A program made the position numbers and the translations under genes. A stretch of DNA of 5,473 bases, taken from NCBI GenBank assembly GCA_002292025.1, contig DBBC01000146.1, positions 1,542 to 7,014 on the forward strand. Direction: 5' to 3'. Below, piece after piece: positions 1-5,453 of the stretch. Position 1 is the stretch's first letter. The number at the start of each line of letters is the position of its first letter. The notes beneath the pieces are model-generated. The model was given only the letters and a program-made list of their open reading frames with translations, was not told the origin of the DNA and did no database searches. The stretch is from Firmicutes bacterium UBA994 (GTDB lineage: Bacteria > Bacillota > UBA994).

Positions 1-99
1 GTGAGACGTTAGAGGTGAGAGTTGCGGGGGGGAGGGAACTGGCTGTGGGGGGTTGAGTGCTGGCGGGAAGAGGGAAGTGGGAGGTGCGGGGTGAGAGGT
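1..99. repeat. Degenerate pyrimidine-rich (minus strand) tandem-like repeat inside prmC
   Basis: On the minus strand this stretch is almost free of internal purine runs and is built from imperfect copies of a unit of about 14 bases resembling GCACCTCTCACCCC (for example GCACCTCTCACCCC, GCACCTCCCACTTCC, GCAACTCTCACCTCT). On the plus strand it appears as GTGAGAGGTG-like purine-rich sequence. It begins abruptly after normal prmC coding sequence and continues beyond the window. I recall similar GTGAGAGGTGAGAAGTGAG-type stretches in intergenic regions of some clostridial genomes, but that is memory, not a search. Copies are irregular in length and there are no distinct spacers, so it is not a CRISPR array. 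Confidence 0.65.
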
Positions 100-426
100 G
101 CGAAGTAGGCGCAAGGCTTCTTCTACTAAGATTTCGGTGTCGGGGCGGGGGATTAAGACGGCGGGGGTCACGACGAATTCGCGGCCGAAAAATTCGGTGT
201 GCCCCACGATGTACTGCAAGGGCACGCCTAGCGAGCACTCCGCGATGGCGGCGCGGTATTGTTCGCGCAGCGGTTCGCTGACTGCCCTATCCTGACGGGC
301 GAGGAACTCGGCGCGGCTAACCGCAGTCACAAAACGCAGCAGCAGCTCCGCCTGCCAGCGCGCATCGTCAATGCCCGCTTGGCTAAGCTGTGTTTTTCCC
401 CAGTCCCACAGGGCTTTTAGGTTCAC
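1..426 (-). CDS. prmC: Release factor glutamine methyltransferase PrmC (HemK), N-terminal part, cut by window edge
   Basis: PrmC uses S-adenosylmethionine to N5-methylate the glutamine of the GGQ motif in release factors RF1 and RF2, in the cytoplasm. The 142 visible residues hold the N-terminal helical domain (residues 1-65) and the family signature PLQYIVGHTEFFG (69-81) followed by VLIPRPDTEILVEEAL (90-105), which is the usual lead-in to the Rossmann methyltransferase domain. The VLDIGTGSG SAM-binding loop and the catalytic NPPY lie outside the window. GTG was chosen as start because it overlaps the prfA TGA stop as GTGA and gives the standard N-terminus; this suggests translational coupling to its substrate's gene. 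Oddity: directly after EEALRLLR, from residue 110, the sequence becomes Pro/Ser/Thr-rich low complexity encoded by a degenerate repeat, with no stop codon up to the edge. Whether the methyltransferase domain resumes in frame cannot be seen, so an intact gene with an expanded linker or a disrupted gene are both possible. Confidence 0.93.
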   Translation of the reverse strand, partial: MNLKALWDWGKTQLSQAGIDDARWQAELLLRFVTAVSRAEFLARQDRAVSEPLREQYRAAIAECSLGVPLQYIVGHTEFFGREFVVTPAVLIPRPDTEILVEEALRLLRTSHPAPPTSLFPPALNPPQPVPSPPQLSPLTSH

Positions 427-1487
427 TGGCTTGCGCCTAGTTTTTCCATTTGGTCATGCGTAGTTAGGGCCGCGACTATCTCCCCGATATCGCCATCGAG
501 AATGCCTGCCAAGCGGTGCGTAGTCAGGTTAATGCGGTGATCTGACACTCTGTTCTGGGGGAAGTTGTAGGTGCGTATCCGCTCACTGCGATCCCCCGTT
601 CCCACTTGCCCGCGCCTAGTCTCAGACATTTCCGCATCGCGTTTGGCTTGTTCAAGCTCAAGCAGACGTGCCCTCAGTACGCGCATAGCCTTGTCGCGAT
701 TCTTGATCTGCGACTTCTCGTCCTGCATACTCACCACTACCCCGGAGGGAAGATGCGTGATGCGCACCGCTGAATAAGTAGTATTTACGGATTGCCCGCC
801 CGGCCCGCTGGAACAAAAAGTGTCTATGCGCAAGTCGTTCTGGTCAATCTCGACGTCGACTTCCTCGGCCTCCGGTAAAACGGCGACGGTGGCGGTAGAA
901 GTGTGAATACGGCCGCTGGCCTCAGTTTCCGGCACGCGCTGCACGCGGTGCACGCCCCGCTCATACTTGAGCTGGCTGTAAGCCCCTTTCCCCTCTATCA
1001 AGAGGACAACCTCTTTGTAGCCGCCAAGGTCGCTTAACGAGGCTGAGAGCAGCTCAGTTTTCCACCCTTGCCGCTCGGCGAAACGGTTGTACATGCGAAA
1101 AAGGTCGCCGGCGAAAATGGCGGCTTCATTGCCCCCGGCCCCGGCGCGAACCTCTAGAATGACATTCTTTTCGTCGTTTGGGTCCTTGGGAAGGAGCAGC
1201 ACTTTTATCTCCGCCTCTAGGGCGATTACGGCGGCCTTTAGCTCGTCTATTTCTGTCGCTAGCAAGGCGCGAAAATCCGGGTCGCTACCTGCCATTGCCT
1301 GCTTGGCTTGCTCCAGCTCCTGCAGCGTGCGCTCGTAACGGTTAAAAGCATCGACTAAGGCATTTAGCCCGGCTTGCTCTTTAACATATGTGCGCCACTC
1401 ACTCTGGCGGGCAATCACTGCCGGGTCGCTGACCAGCTCCGTCAGCTCATCGTAGCGCTGCTTGACTGCGCGCAGTTTCTCTAGCAT
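423..1487 (-). CDS. prfA: Peptide chain release factor 1 (RF1)
   Basis: RF1 recognises UAA and UAG stop codons in the ribosomal A site and triggers hydrolysis of peptidyl-tRNA. The 354-residue product has the normal class I length. The anticodon-like PxT tripeptide is PET at 186-188 (in RVPETEASGRIHTS), as in Bacillus-type RF1; RF2 would carry SPF. The catalytic GGQ is at 230-232 in SSGPGGQSVNTT, followed by the conserved SGVVVSMQDEKSQIKNRDKA block. RIRTYNFPQNRVSDHRI (303-319) is also RF1-type. The N-terminal ~100 residues form the charged helical domain 1. The ATG start is supported by GAGGTG at 1493-1498, five bases upstream. The gene lies 21 bases after the DUF1385 gene and overlaps prmC by four bases, so it very likely sits in the same transcript. 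The gene for the enzyme that methylates Gln232 follows immediately. No programmed frameshift site is present, again unlike prfB. Confidence 0.98.
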   Translation of the reverse strand: MLEKLRAVKQRYDELTELVSDPAVIARQSEWRTYVKEQAGLNALVDAFNRYERTLQELEQAKQAMAGSDPDFRALLATEIDELKAAVIALEAEIKVLLLPKDPNDEKNVILEVRAGAGGNEAAIFAGDLFRMYNRFAERQGWKTELLSASLSDLGGYKEVVLLIEGKGAYSQLKYERGVHRVQRVPETEASGRIHTSTATVAVLPEAEEVDVEIDQNDLRIDTFCSSGPGGQSVNTTYSAVRITHLPSGVVVSMQDEKSQIKNRDKAMRVLRARLLELEQAKRDAEMSETRRGQVGTGDRSERIRTYNFPQNRVSDHRINLTTHRLAGILDGDIGEIVAALTTHDQMEKLGASQ

Positions 1488-1508
1488 CGGTACACCTCAC
1501 CTAGGTTG

Positions 1509-2366
1509 TTAGTCAGGATTGACGGCCTGTAGCGCCGCAATGGCCACGGCAATTTGGCTGTCATCCGGCTCGTGGGTCGTGGCACGCTGCAATACCATGC
1601 CCGGGGCGGCGAGCACGCGTTGCCACCTGCCTGTGCCGCGCGCCGAGAGCTTGATAACTTCATATGCCAACCCGGCTACTAACGGCAGCAGCAACAAGCG
1701 AGTGCCTATGCGCATCCATACATTAGGCCAGCCAAAGAAAGAGAACACTACGACGCTCATCAACATCACCACCAGCATAAATGACGTGCCGCACCGGGCA
1801 TGAAAGCGCGAGTGGCGGCGGACGTTCTCCACTGTTAGCTCTTGCCCAGCCTCATAGCAGTTGATGGCTTTGTGCTCGGCACCATGATATTGAAAAAATC
1901 GCCGCATATCTGGCAGCAGCGAAATTGCGGCTAGGTAAATCGTAAAGATACTGAGGCGAATGACTCCTTCTAGGAGATTTGCCGCCAGCGGCAGCGCGTC
2001 TGTAAGACCAAAGAGGCGCAATAATACCGTGGGGAGCAACATAAACAACCCCACCGCGAACGCCAGCCCGAGAAACACCGCCACACCTACCGCGCTCTTC
2101 GAGAGCTCTGCTTCTTCGCCGCCCGCCTCGTTCGCGCTGTACAAAAGCGCGTCAATGCCGACCGTCAGCGTGTCGACCAACGCCACCGCGCCGCGCACCA
2201 CCGGCAGTCTCAACGCCGCGTGCCGCCTAGCTAGGGGCACAAAACGCTCCTGCTTGACACTGCACGTTCCGTCAGGGCGCCGCACGGCAATAGCTTGTTG
2301 TCCATTCGTGGCGCGCATCAGCACGCCTTCCATTACTGCCTGCCCGCCCATTGCTCTCTCGGCCAA
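1509..2366 (-). CDS. DUF1385 family membrane protein (YqhQ-like, COG3872), function unknown
   Basis: The family is conserved in Bacillota and often precedes prfA-prmC; its biochemical role is not established to my knowledge. Using the TTG start the product is 285 residues. Visible family blocks are GGQAVMEGVLMR (7-18), YHGAEHKAINCYE (160-172), HARCGTSF (189-196; the second residue is usually Pro) and EPDDSQIAVAIAAL (266-279). The His, Glu and Cys residues in the HGAEHK and RCGTSF blocks could bind a metal, which is inference. Hydrophobic segments at about 91-120, 131-151, 196-211 and 222-240 indicate a multi-pass membrane protein. TTG was chosen because a strong AGGGAGGGGG site ends four bases before it and because family members start just before GGQAV. 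A GTG at 2396 lacks a ribosome site and an ATG at 2351 would begin directly at the GGQAV block. It sits 64 bases after rpmE and 21 bases before prfA, presumably in one operon. Confidence 0.92.
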   Translation of the reverse strand: MAERAMGGQAVMEGVLMRATNGQQAIAVRRPDGTCSVKQERFVPLARRHAALRLPVVRGAVALVDTLTVGIDALLYSANEAGGEEAELSKSAVGVAVFLGLAFAVGLFMLLPTVLLRLFGLTDALPLAANLLEGVIRLSIFTIYLAAISLLPDMRRFFQYHGAEHKAINCYEAGQELTVENVRRHSRFHARCGTSFMLVVMLMSVVVFSFFGWPNVWMRIGTRLLLLPLVAGLAYEVIKLSARGTGRWQRVLAAPGMVLQRATTHEPDDSQIAVAIAALQAVNPD

Positions 2367-2370
2367 GTGG

Positions 2371-2380
2371 CCCCCTCCCT
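2371..2380 (-). promoter_or_regulatory. Ribosome binding site deciding the DUF1385 TTG start
   Basis: The minus strand reads AGGGAGGGGGCCACTTG. The GGAGG core (2374-2378) stands seven bases before TTG at 2366-2364. No comparable site precedes the longer GTG start at 2396, which follows directly on the arm of a hairpin. Confidence 0.75.
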
Positions 2381-2398
2381 TGTGCCCACTACGCACAA

Positions 2399-2423
2399 GA
2401 AGCAGAGCGCGGCGCTCTGCTTC
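2399..2423 (-). terminator. Perfect 12-bp inverted repeat after rpmE; possible terminator or attenuator
   Basis: Arms GAAGCAGAGCGC and GCGCTCTGCTTC flank a single central base, so RNA could form a stem of about 10 bp with a small loop. It begins eight bases after the rpmE stop codon and lies between rpmE and the DUF1385 gene. On the minus strand the right arm ends in TTC and is followed by TTGTGCG, a poor U-tract, so complete termination is doubtful. Partial termination, giving more L31 than downstream message, or 3'-end protection of an rpmE transcript, is the likely role; this is inference. The repeat is symmetrical and could in principle also act from the plus strand, but no plus-strand gene ends here. 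Confidence 0.5.
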
Positions 2424-2430
2424 GTGACGG

Positions 2431-2637
2431 CTATTTATCAGCTAGGCCGTATTTTCTCTTGAAGCGGTCTACCCGGCCGCCCGCATCGACAAACTTTTGT
2501 TTACCGGTGAAGAAAGGATGGCACTTCGAGCAAAGCTCGACCCGGAGTTGCTTCTTTATGGAACCCGACTCGAAGGATTCGCCGCATGCGCAGGTCACTA
2601 ATACCTTCTGATAGTTCGGGTGAATCTTCTCCTTCAT
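2431..2637 (-). CDS. rpmE: 50S ribosomal protein L31, zinc-binding type
   Basis: L31 is a small protein of the large ribosomal subunit, placed near the central protuberance and contributing to the bridge with the small subunit. The 68-residue product has the typical length and sequence: MKEKIHPNYQKV start, CACGESF (16-22), then CSKCHPFFTGKQK (36-48) and GRVDRFKRKYGL near the end. Cys16, Cys18, Cys36 and Cys39 are present, marking the zinc-carrying form rather than the zinc-free paralogue. The ATG start at 2637 is chosen because AAAGAGGTG (2644-2652) lies six bases upstream. A longer GTG-initiated frame to 2679 is rejected since it would run through the promoter -10 element. It is the first gene of the minus-strand operon. 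The rho gene, a common upstream neighbour in other Bacillota, is absent here; a divergent transporter occupies that side. Confidence 0.97.
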   Translation of the reverse strand: MKEKIHPNYQKVLVTCACGESFESGSIKKQLRVELCSKCHPFFTGKQKFVDAGGRVDRFKRKYGLADK

Positions 2638-2658
2638 GTTACACACCTCTTTTCTGAG

Positions 2659-2672
2659 ACTACTTGAGTAGT
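2659..2672. promoter_or_regulatory. Short palindrome overlapping rpmE -10 and start site
   Basis: ACTACTTGAGTAGT is a perfect inverted repeat with 6-base arms around TG. It overlaps the end of the -10 element and the expected transcription start of rpmE. The position suits a repressor operator, but it does not match a Zur box that I know, and a repeat this short may occur by chance. Confidence 0.25.
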
Positions 2673-2698
2673 ATAGCACGGGCCAGAGACGGGAGCAA
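2670..2698 (-). promoter_or_regulatory. Sigma-A-type promoter for rpmE operon
   Basis: On the minus strand the -35 is TTGCTC (2693-2698), the spacer is 17 bases, and the -10 is TATACT (2670-2675) preceded by TGC, giving an extended -10. Transcription would begin near 2663, leaving a leader of about 25 bases that contains the rpmE Shine-Dalgarno site. The -10 is close to consensus; the -35 matches only its TTG part. Confidence 0.7.
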
Positions 2699-2742
2699 GA
2701 AAAATCAGCGCTGAAGCAAAAGGCTCCGTCCCTAATGCTTCA
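2688..2742. repeat. REP-like palindromic stretch in the divergent intergenic region
   Basis: The 173 bases between rpmE and the symporter contain two nested or competing inverted repeats. TGAAGC (2712-2717) pairs with GCTTCA (2737-2742) around a 19-base loop. GACGGGAGC (2688-2696) pairs, with one bulged base, with GCTCCGTC (2723-2730). The loop, read on the minus strand as AGGGACGGAGCCTTTT, resembles from memory the GGGGACGG...CTTTTTGC palindromes scattered through some clostridial genomes. The rpmE -35 lies inside the left arm. It could be a decayed REP or miniature element, or a chance structure; no transposase is nearby. Confidence 0.35.
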
Positions 2743-2793
2743 CCAAGAAAAAAAGGGATTGCGCAGAGGATGGCGAATAGTGCGGTAATACGT

Positions 2794-2803
2794 GGGAGGA
2801 GGG
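2794..2803 (+). promoter_or_regulatory. Ribosome binding site of the symporter GTG start
   Basis: GGGAGGAGGG ends seven bases before GTG at 2811 and is a near-perfect match to the 16S 3' end, which fixes the non-ATG start. I could not find a convincing promoter for this gene: TTGCGC (2759) and TAATAC (2786) are present but 21 bases apart. Confidence 0.8.
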
Positions 2804-2810
2804 TCATTTA

Positions 2811-4049
2811 GTGAAGCTTGCCAATCGGATTCTCTACGGGCTTATCGTCGGCATCATCATCGGCCTGCTGTTGCACACTGTGCGCGAAACTGCCTTTGTC
2901 AAGAACCTCGTGACCTATTTTATTTCCCCCGTCGGCGAAGCTTTCATCCGCGCTATTCGCATGCTCGTCGTGCCGCTGGTGCTGGCTAGCCTAGTACTCG
3001 GCACCGCCAGCCTTGGCGACCTGAGAAAGGTCGGCCGCATCGGCGGCAAAATCATGTCCTTCTATCTGGTGACTACTGCCATTGCCATTATTCTTGGCAT
3101 CACCCTCACCGTCATCTTCCAGCCCGGCCTGCACGCCGATGTACCTAGGGAGGGTGAGTTTGTGGGGCGTGCAGCACCACCCATCATGACCACCATCCTC
3201 GAGATGATTCCCATCAATCCCTTCGATGCTCTCGCCCGCGGTGCTATGCTGCAGATTATAGTCTTTGCCGTGCTGGTTGGGGTCGGTATTGCCGCCGTAG
3301 GCGACCCCGCCAAACCTTTGTTGAATGTCTTCGAGGGGCTTAACGGTGTGATGCTGCGCCTGACTACGCTGGTGATGCAGGTTGCACCCTACGGCGTGGC
3401 GGCGCTGATTGCCCGCACTGTAATTCAGGTGGGCCCGGCTATTCTCGTTAGTTTGGCCATGTTTATCTTTGTGGTGTATCTGGGGCTGATTATCCATCTG
3501 GTCGTCGTTTACGGCGGCATCGCCAAGTTCTTTGGCGGGCTCAGCCTCATCGAAATGTTAAAGCGCTGCTCCCCCGCCATGCTGGTCGCCTTTAGCACCG
3601 CTTCCTCGGCTGCGACTTTGCCTGTCACTTTGCATTGCGGCGAAAAGAATCTCGGCATCAAGAAAGAAATCGGGGCCTTCACCTTGCCGCTGGGCGCCAC
3701 CGTCAATATGGACGGTACGGCTCTGTATCAAGGCGTTTCGGTCGTCTTTCTGGCGCAGTTGCTCGGGGTCGATCTGACATTTAATCAGATGCTCACCGTT
3801 GTCGTATCTGCGACGCTTGCTTCCATCGGGACCGCGGGTGTGCCCGGTGCGGGCATGATTATGCTGGCCATGGTGCTGGAGTCCGTCGGTATGCCGGTTA
3901 CCGCCATCGGCATTATCATGGGCATTGACCGCATTGTGGACATGGGCCGCACCGCCATGAACGTCACGGGCGATCTGGCGTGCACCCTCGCCGTGGCCCG
4001 CAGCGAAAAGGCCGTGGATATGCCGGCCAAGATACCCACTGCACTGTAA
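2811..4049 (+). CDS. Dicarboxylate/amino acid:cation symporter (DAACS/SDF family, GltP/DctA-like)
   Basis: This is a secondary transporter of the cytoplasmic membrane that takes up acidic amino acids or C4-dicarboxylates with Na+ or H+. The 412-residue length is normal. The N-terminus starts directly in TM1 (about 7-25), followed by the conserved RAIRMLVVPLVLASLV of TM2. The transport core is complete: re-entrant hairpin 1 FSTASSAATLPVT (261-273), TM7 GATVNMDGTALYQG (295-308, with NMDGT for sodium and substrate contact), hairpin 2 GTAGVPGAG (340-348), and TM8 DRIVDMGRTAMNVTGD (373-388). Asp373, Asp377, Arg380, Thr381 and Asn384 match the GltPh substrate and ion residues Asp390, Asp394, Arg397, Thr398 and Asn401. 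Arg380 points to an acidic substrate rather than a neutral amino acid; glutamate, aspartate, dicarboxylate or cystine cannot be told apart, nor can the coupling ion. The gene is divergent from rpmE and stands alone, closed by its own terminator. Confidence 0.96.
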   Translation: MKLANRILYGLIVGIIIGLLLHTVRETAFVKNLVTYFISPVGEAFIRAIRMLVVPLVLASLVLGTASLGDLRKVGRIGGKIMSFYLVTTAIAIILGITLTVIFQPGLHADVPREGEFVGRAAPPIMTTILEMIPINPFDALARGAMLQIIVFAVLVGVGIAAVGDPAKPLLNVFEGLNGVMLRLTTLVMQVAPYGVAALIARTVIQVGPAILVSLAMFIFVVYLGLIIHLVVVYGGIAKFFGGLSLIEMLKRCSPAMLVAFSTASSAATLPVTLHCGEKNLGIKKEIGAFTLPLGATVNMDGTALYQGVSVVFLAQLLGVDLTFNQMLTVVVSATLASIGTAGVPGAGMIMLAMVLESVGMPVTAIGIIMGIDRIVDMGRTAMNVTGDLACTLAVARSEKAVDMPAKIPTAL

Positions 4050-4079
4050 GGTCATAATGCGCAACCTAGAGGCTGCAAT

Positions 4080-4111
4080 AGGGGTGGCGAATGCGCCGCC
4101 CCTCTATTTTT
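4080..4111 (+). terminator. Rho-independent terminator of the symporter gene
   Basis: AGGGGTGGCG (4080-4089) pairs with CGCCGCCCCT (4094-4103), including one T-G wobble, around the loop AATG. It is followed by CTATTTTT. It begins 30 bases after the symporter stop codon and is the clearest terminator in the window. Confidence 0.88.
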
Positions 4112-4167
4112 GTGCCTCGATCGCTTGTGCCTCTACCGCCGCGTCCTCCTTGCTAGCCTTGCGCCCG

Positions 4168-4183
4168 TATAATAGGATATAAC
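4168..4183 (+). promoter_or_regulatory. Candidate -10 elements for the radical SAM gene
   Basis: TATAAT (4168-4173) and TATAAC (4178-4183) stand in an otherwise GC-rich spacer, 56-70 bases before the radical SAM start and after the symporter terminator. No good -35 lies 16-18 bases upstream of either; TTGCTA (4150) and TTGCGC (4159) are at wrong spacings. A promoter here is plausible from position and -10 quality, but unproven. Confidence 0.45.
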
Positions 4184-4238
4184 AAGAAAACTGATCGGGG
4201 GGCTACAGACCTGACTAGCGTAGCGGTCGGACATCACT

Positions 4239-5453
4239 ATGTTTAAGCTCGTTTACGCCGATGAGCACGGCCACGTCTTTGAGGACACCGCCTACGGCGC
4301 GGTAATGCGTACCGGCGGCATGCTCGTCGAGCCGGAGAGAGAAGATATGATTCCCCTGCCCCCGGGCGCCAGCCTTGTAGTTTTACCTGAGCGCGCGGCG
4401 GCTGCCGTTGACCGTCGGGGGAGGTTCGTACCCTATCCGCGCACCGGTGCACAGGCTGTGGCCGCGCTGCTGCCGCAAGGCTATTTGCGCACCCTGCTCC
4501 CGGGATATCGCCCCACCAAAGAAATGCTCCCTTTGTTTGGTTACGCCGGCGTGGCTTGGCTTGACAATGGGCTGTGGGTGACCGCCATCCCCGCCGCTAC
4601 AAGCGCCGACTTGCAGCGCTGGGAGCCCAGCCGGTTCAACACGCCGGATTTAGCCTCCCTTATCGCTACGCGCCGACAGGAGTTTGGCCGCAACCGTATC
4701 TTAGAGCAGCTTATCTACTGCGCGCAAAACTACGGTTGCTTTACCGCGCAAAACATGTTGTATCGCCGTTTTGAGGCCGGGCTCCCTATTTCGCCGCGCT
4801 GCAACGCCAACTGCGTGGGGTGTATTTCCTTGCAGGTGTCCGAATGCTGCCCCGCGCCACAGGCGCGTATCAATTTCGTGCCTACTGTGGCCGAGGCCGC
4901 GGAGCTAGCGGTTAAGCACCTTACAGAAGGCGGAGACACAGTCAGTTTCGGGCAGGGCTGCGAGGGAGAGCCGCTGCTGGAAAGCAAGTTAGCGGCTGAA
5001 ATTGTGCGCGCTGTGCGCGGGCAGACTAAGCGCGGCCGCATCAATATGAACACTAACGCCGGCTATTTTGACGGCTTGCGCGCAGTTGTCGATGCCGGCA
5101 TTGATTCCCTGCGCGTGAGCCTAAACTCCCCGCGACCGGCGCTGTACGACCCCTATTACCGCCAGCATAGCTACAGCTTGGACGATGTCGTGCGCGGCAT
5201 AAAATATGCCCGCAGCCGCAACGTATTTGTCTCCCTTAACCTGTTGGTCATGCCCGGTGTATCCGACCGCGAGGAAGAGGTCGCGGCCCTGCTCCTGTTT
5301 ATCCGCGAGACCGGCGTTAATCAGGTGCAGTTTCGCAACCTCAACATCGACCCGGATCTGTATCTGGGGTTGTTGCCCCAAGCTACGGGTAGAGTTCTGG
5401 GTATGCGGCGCTTGCTTGACGCGGTGCTCTCGGCAGGCGTCTCCGTGCGCTAG
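4239..5453 (+). CDS. Radical SAM protein of unassigned function
   Basis: Radical SAM enzymes use a [4Fe-4S] cluster to cleave S-adenosylmethionine and start radical chemistry. The cluster motif is CNANCVGC: Cys188, Cys192 and Cys195. Further core elements are SFGQGCEGEPLL (236-247, a GGE-like SAM-binding strand), NMNTNAGYF (269-277), DSLRVSLNS (289-297) and VQFRNLNIDPD (363-373), spaced as in a partial TIM barrel. Residues 1 to about 150 form a non-barrel N-terminal region, then YCAQNYGCFTAQNMLYRRFEAGLPISP (160-186) leads into the cluster. Additional cysteines are at 161, 166, 203, 204 and 241. I recall similar uncharacterised proteins in Bacillota and deltaproteobacteria, but no reaction. 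There is no SPASM-like cysteine-rich C-terminus, no peptide precursor gene and no partner gene in view. The ATG is fixed by an in-frame TAG at 4221; its ribosome site is weak (GGA seven bases upstream). The upstream terminator suggests an independent transcript. Only 20 bases lie beyond the stop, so downstream context is missing. Confidence 0.9.
   Translation: MFKLVYADEHGHVFEDTAYGAVMRTGGMLVEPEREDMIPLPPGASLVVLPERAAAAVDRRGRFVPYPRTGAQAVAALLPQGYLRTLLPGYRPTKEMLPLFGYAGVAWLDNGLWVTAIPAATSADLQRWEPSRFNTPDLASLIATRRQEFGRNRILEQLIYCAQNYGCFTAQNMLYRRFEAGLPISPRCNANCVGCISLQVSECCPAPQARINFVPTVAEAAELAVKHLTEGGDTVSFGQGCEGEPLLESKLAAEIVRAVRGQTKRGRINMNTNAGYFDGLRAVVDAGIDSLRVSLNSPRPALYDPYYRQHSYSLDDVVRGIKYARSRNVFVSLNLLVMPGVSDREEEVAALLLFIRETGVNQVQFRNLNIDPDLYLGLLPQATGRVLGMRRLLDAVLSAGVSVR

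Noticed and set aside
43..54. NPPQ in the prmC product, reminiscent of the catalytic NPPY motif
   Set aside because: It lies within the Pro-rich repeat-encoded segment, lacks the preceding hydrophobic strand and comes before the SAM-binding loop would appear; it is a composition effect.
1..120. Possible CRISPR array or direct-repeat locus
   Set aside because: Units are short, degenerate and contiguous, with no constant repeat separated by unique spacers, and no cas gene is present.
57..295. Short plus-strand open frames at the left edge
   Set aside because: They are antisense to prmC, Arg-rich or low complexity, and have no ribosome site or recognisable family features.
423..1487. Release factor 2 instead of RF1
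   Set aside because: The tripeptide is PET rather than SPF, and there is no early frameshift site.
2367..2396. Longer DUF1385 protein starting with GTG at 2396
   Set aside because: No Shine-Dalgarno sequence precedes it, it abuts the hairpin, and family members start close to the GGQAV block; the TTG at 2366 has a strong ribosome site.
2638..2679. Extended L31 protein starting at 2679
   Set aside because: The extension would contain the -10 promoter element and the ribosome site of the proper ATG; L31 normally begins MK-x-x-IHP.
2991..4064. Two 168-residue minus-strand frames opposite the symporter
   Set aside because: They are His/Asp/Gly-rich, polar mirror images of hydrophobic codons, typical antisense shadows of a membrane protein gene with GC-rich third positions.
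4184..4238. Structured leader or riboswitch before the radical SAM gene
   Set aside because: Only short competing pairings (GCTAC/GTAGC, GACC/GGTC) are visible; the leader is too short and matches no riboswitch consensus I know.
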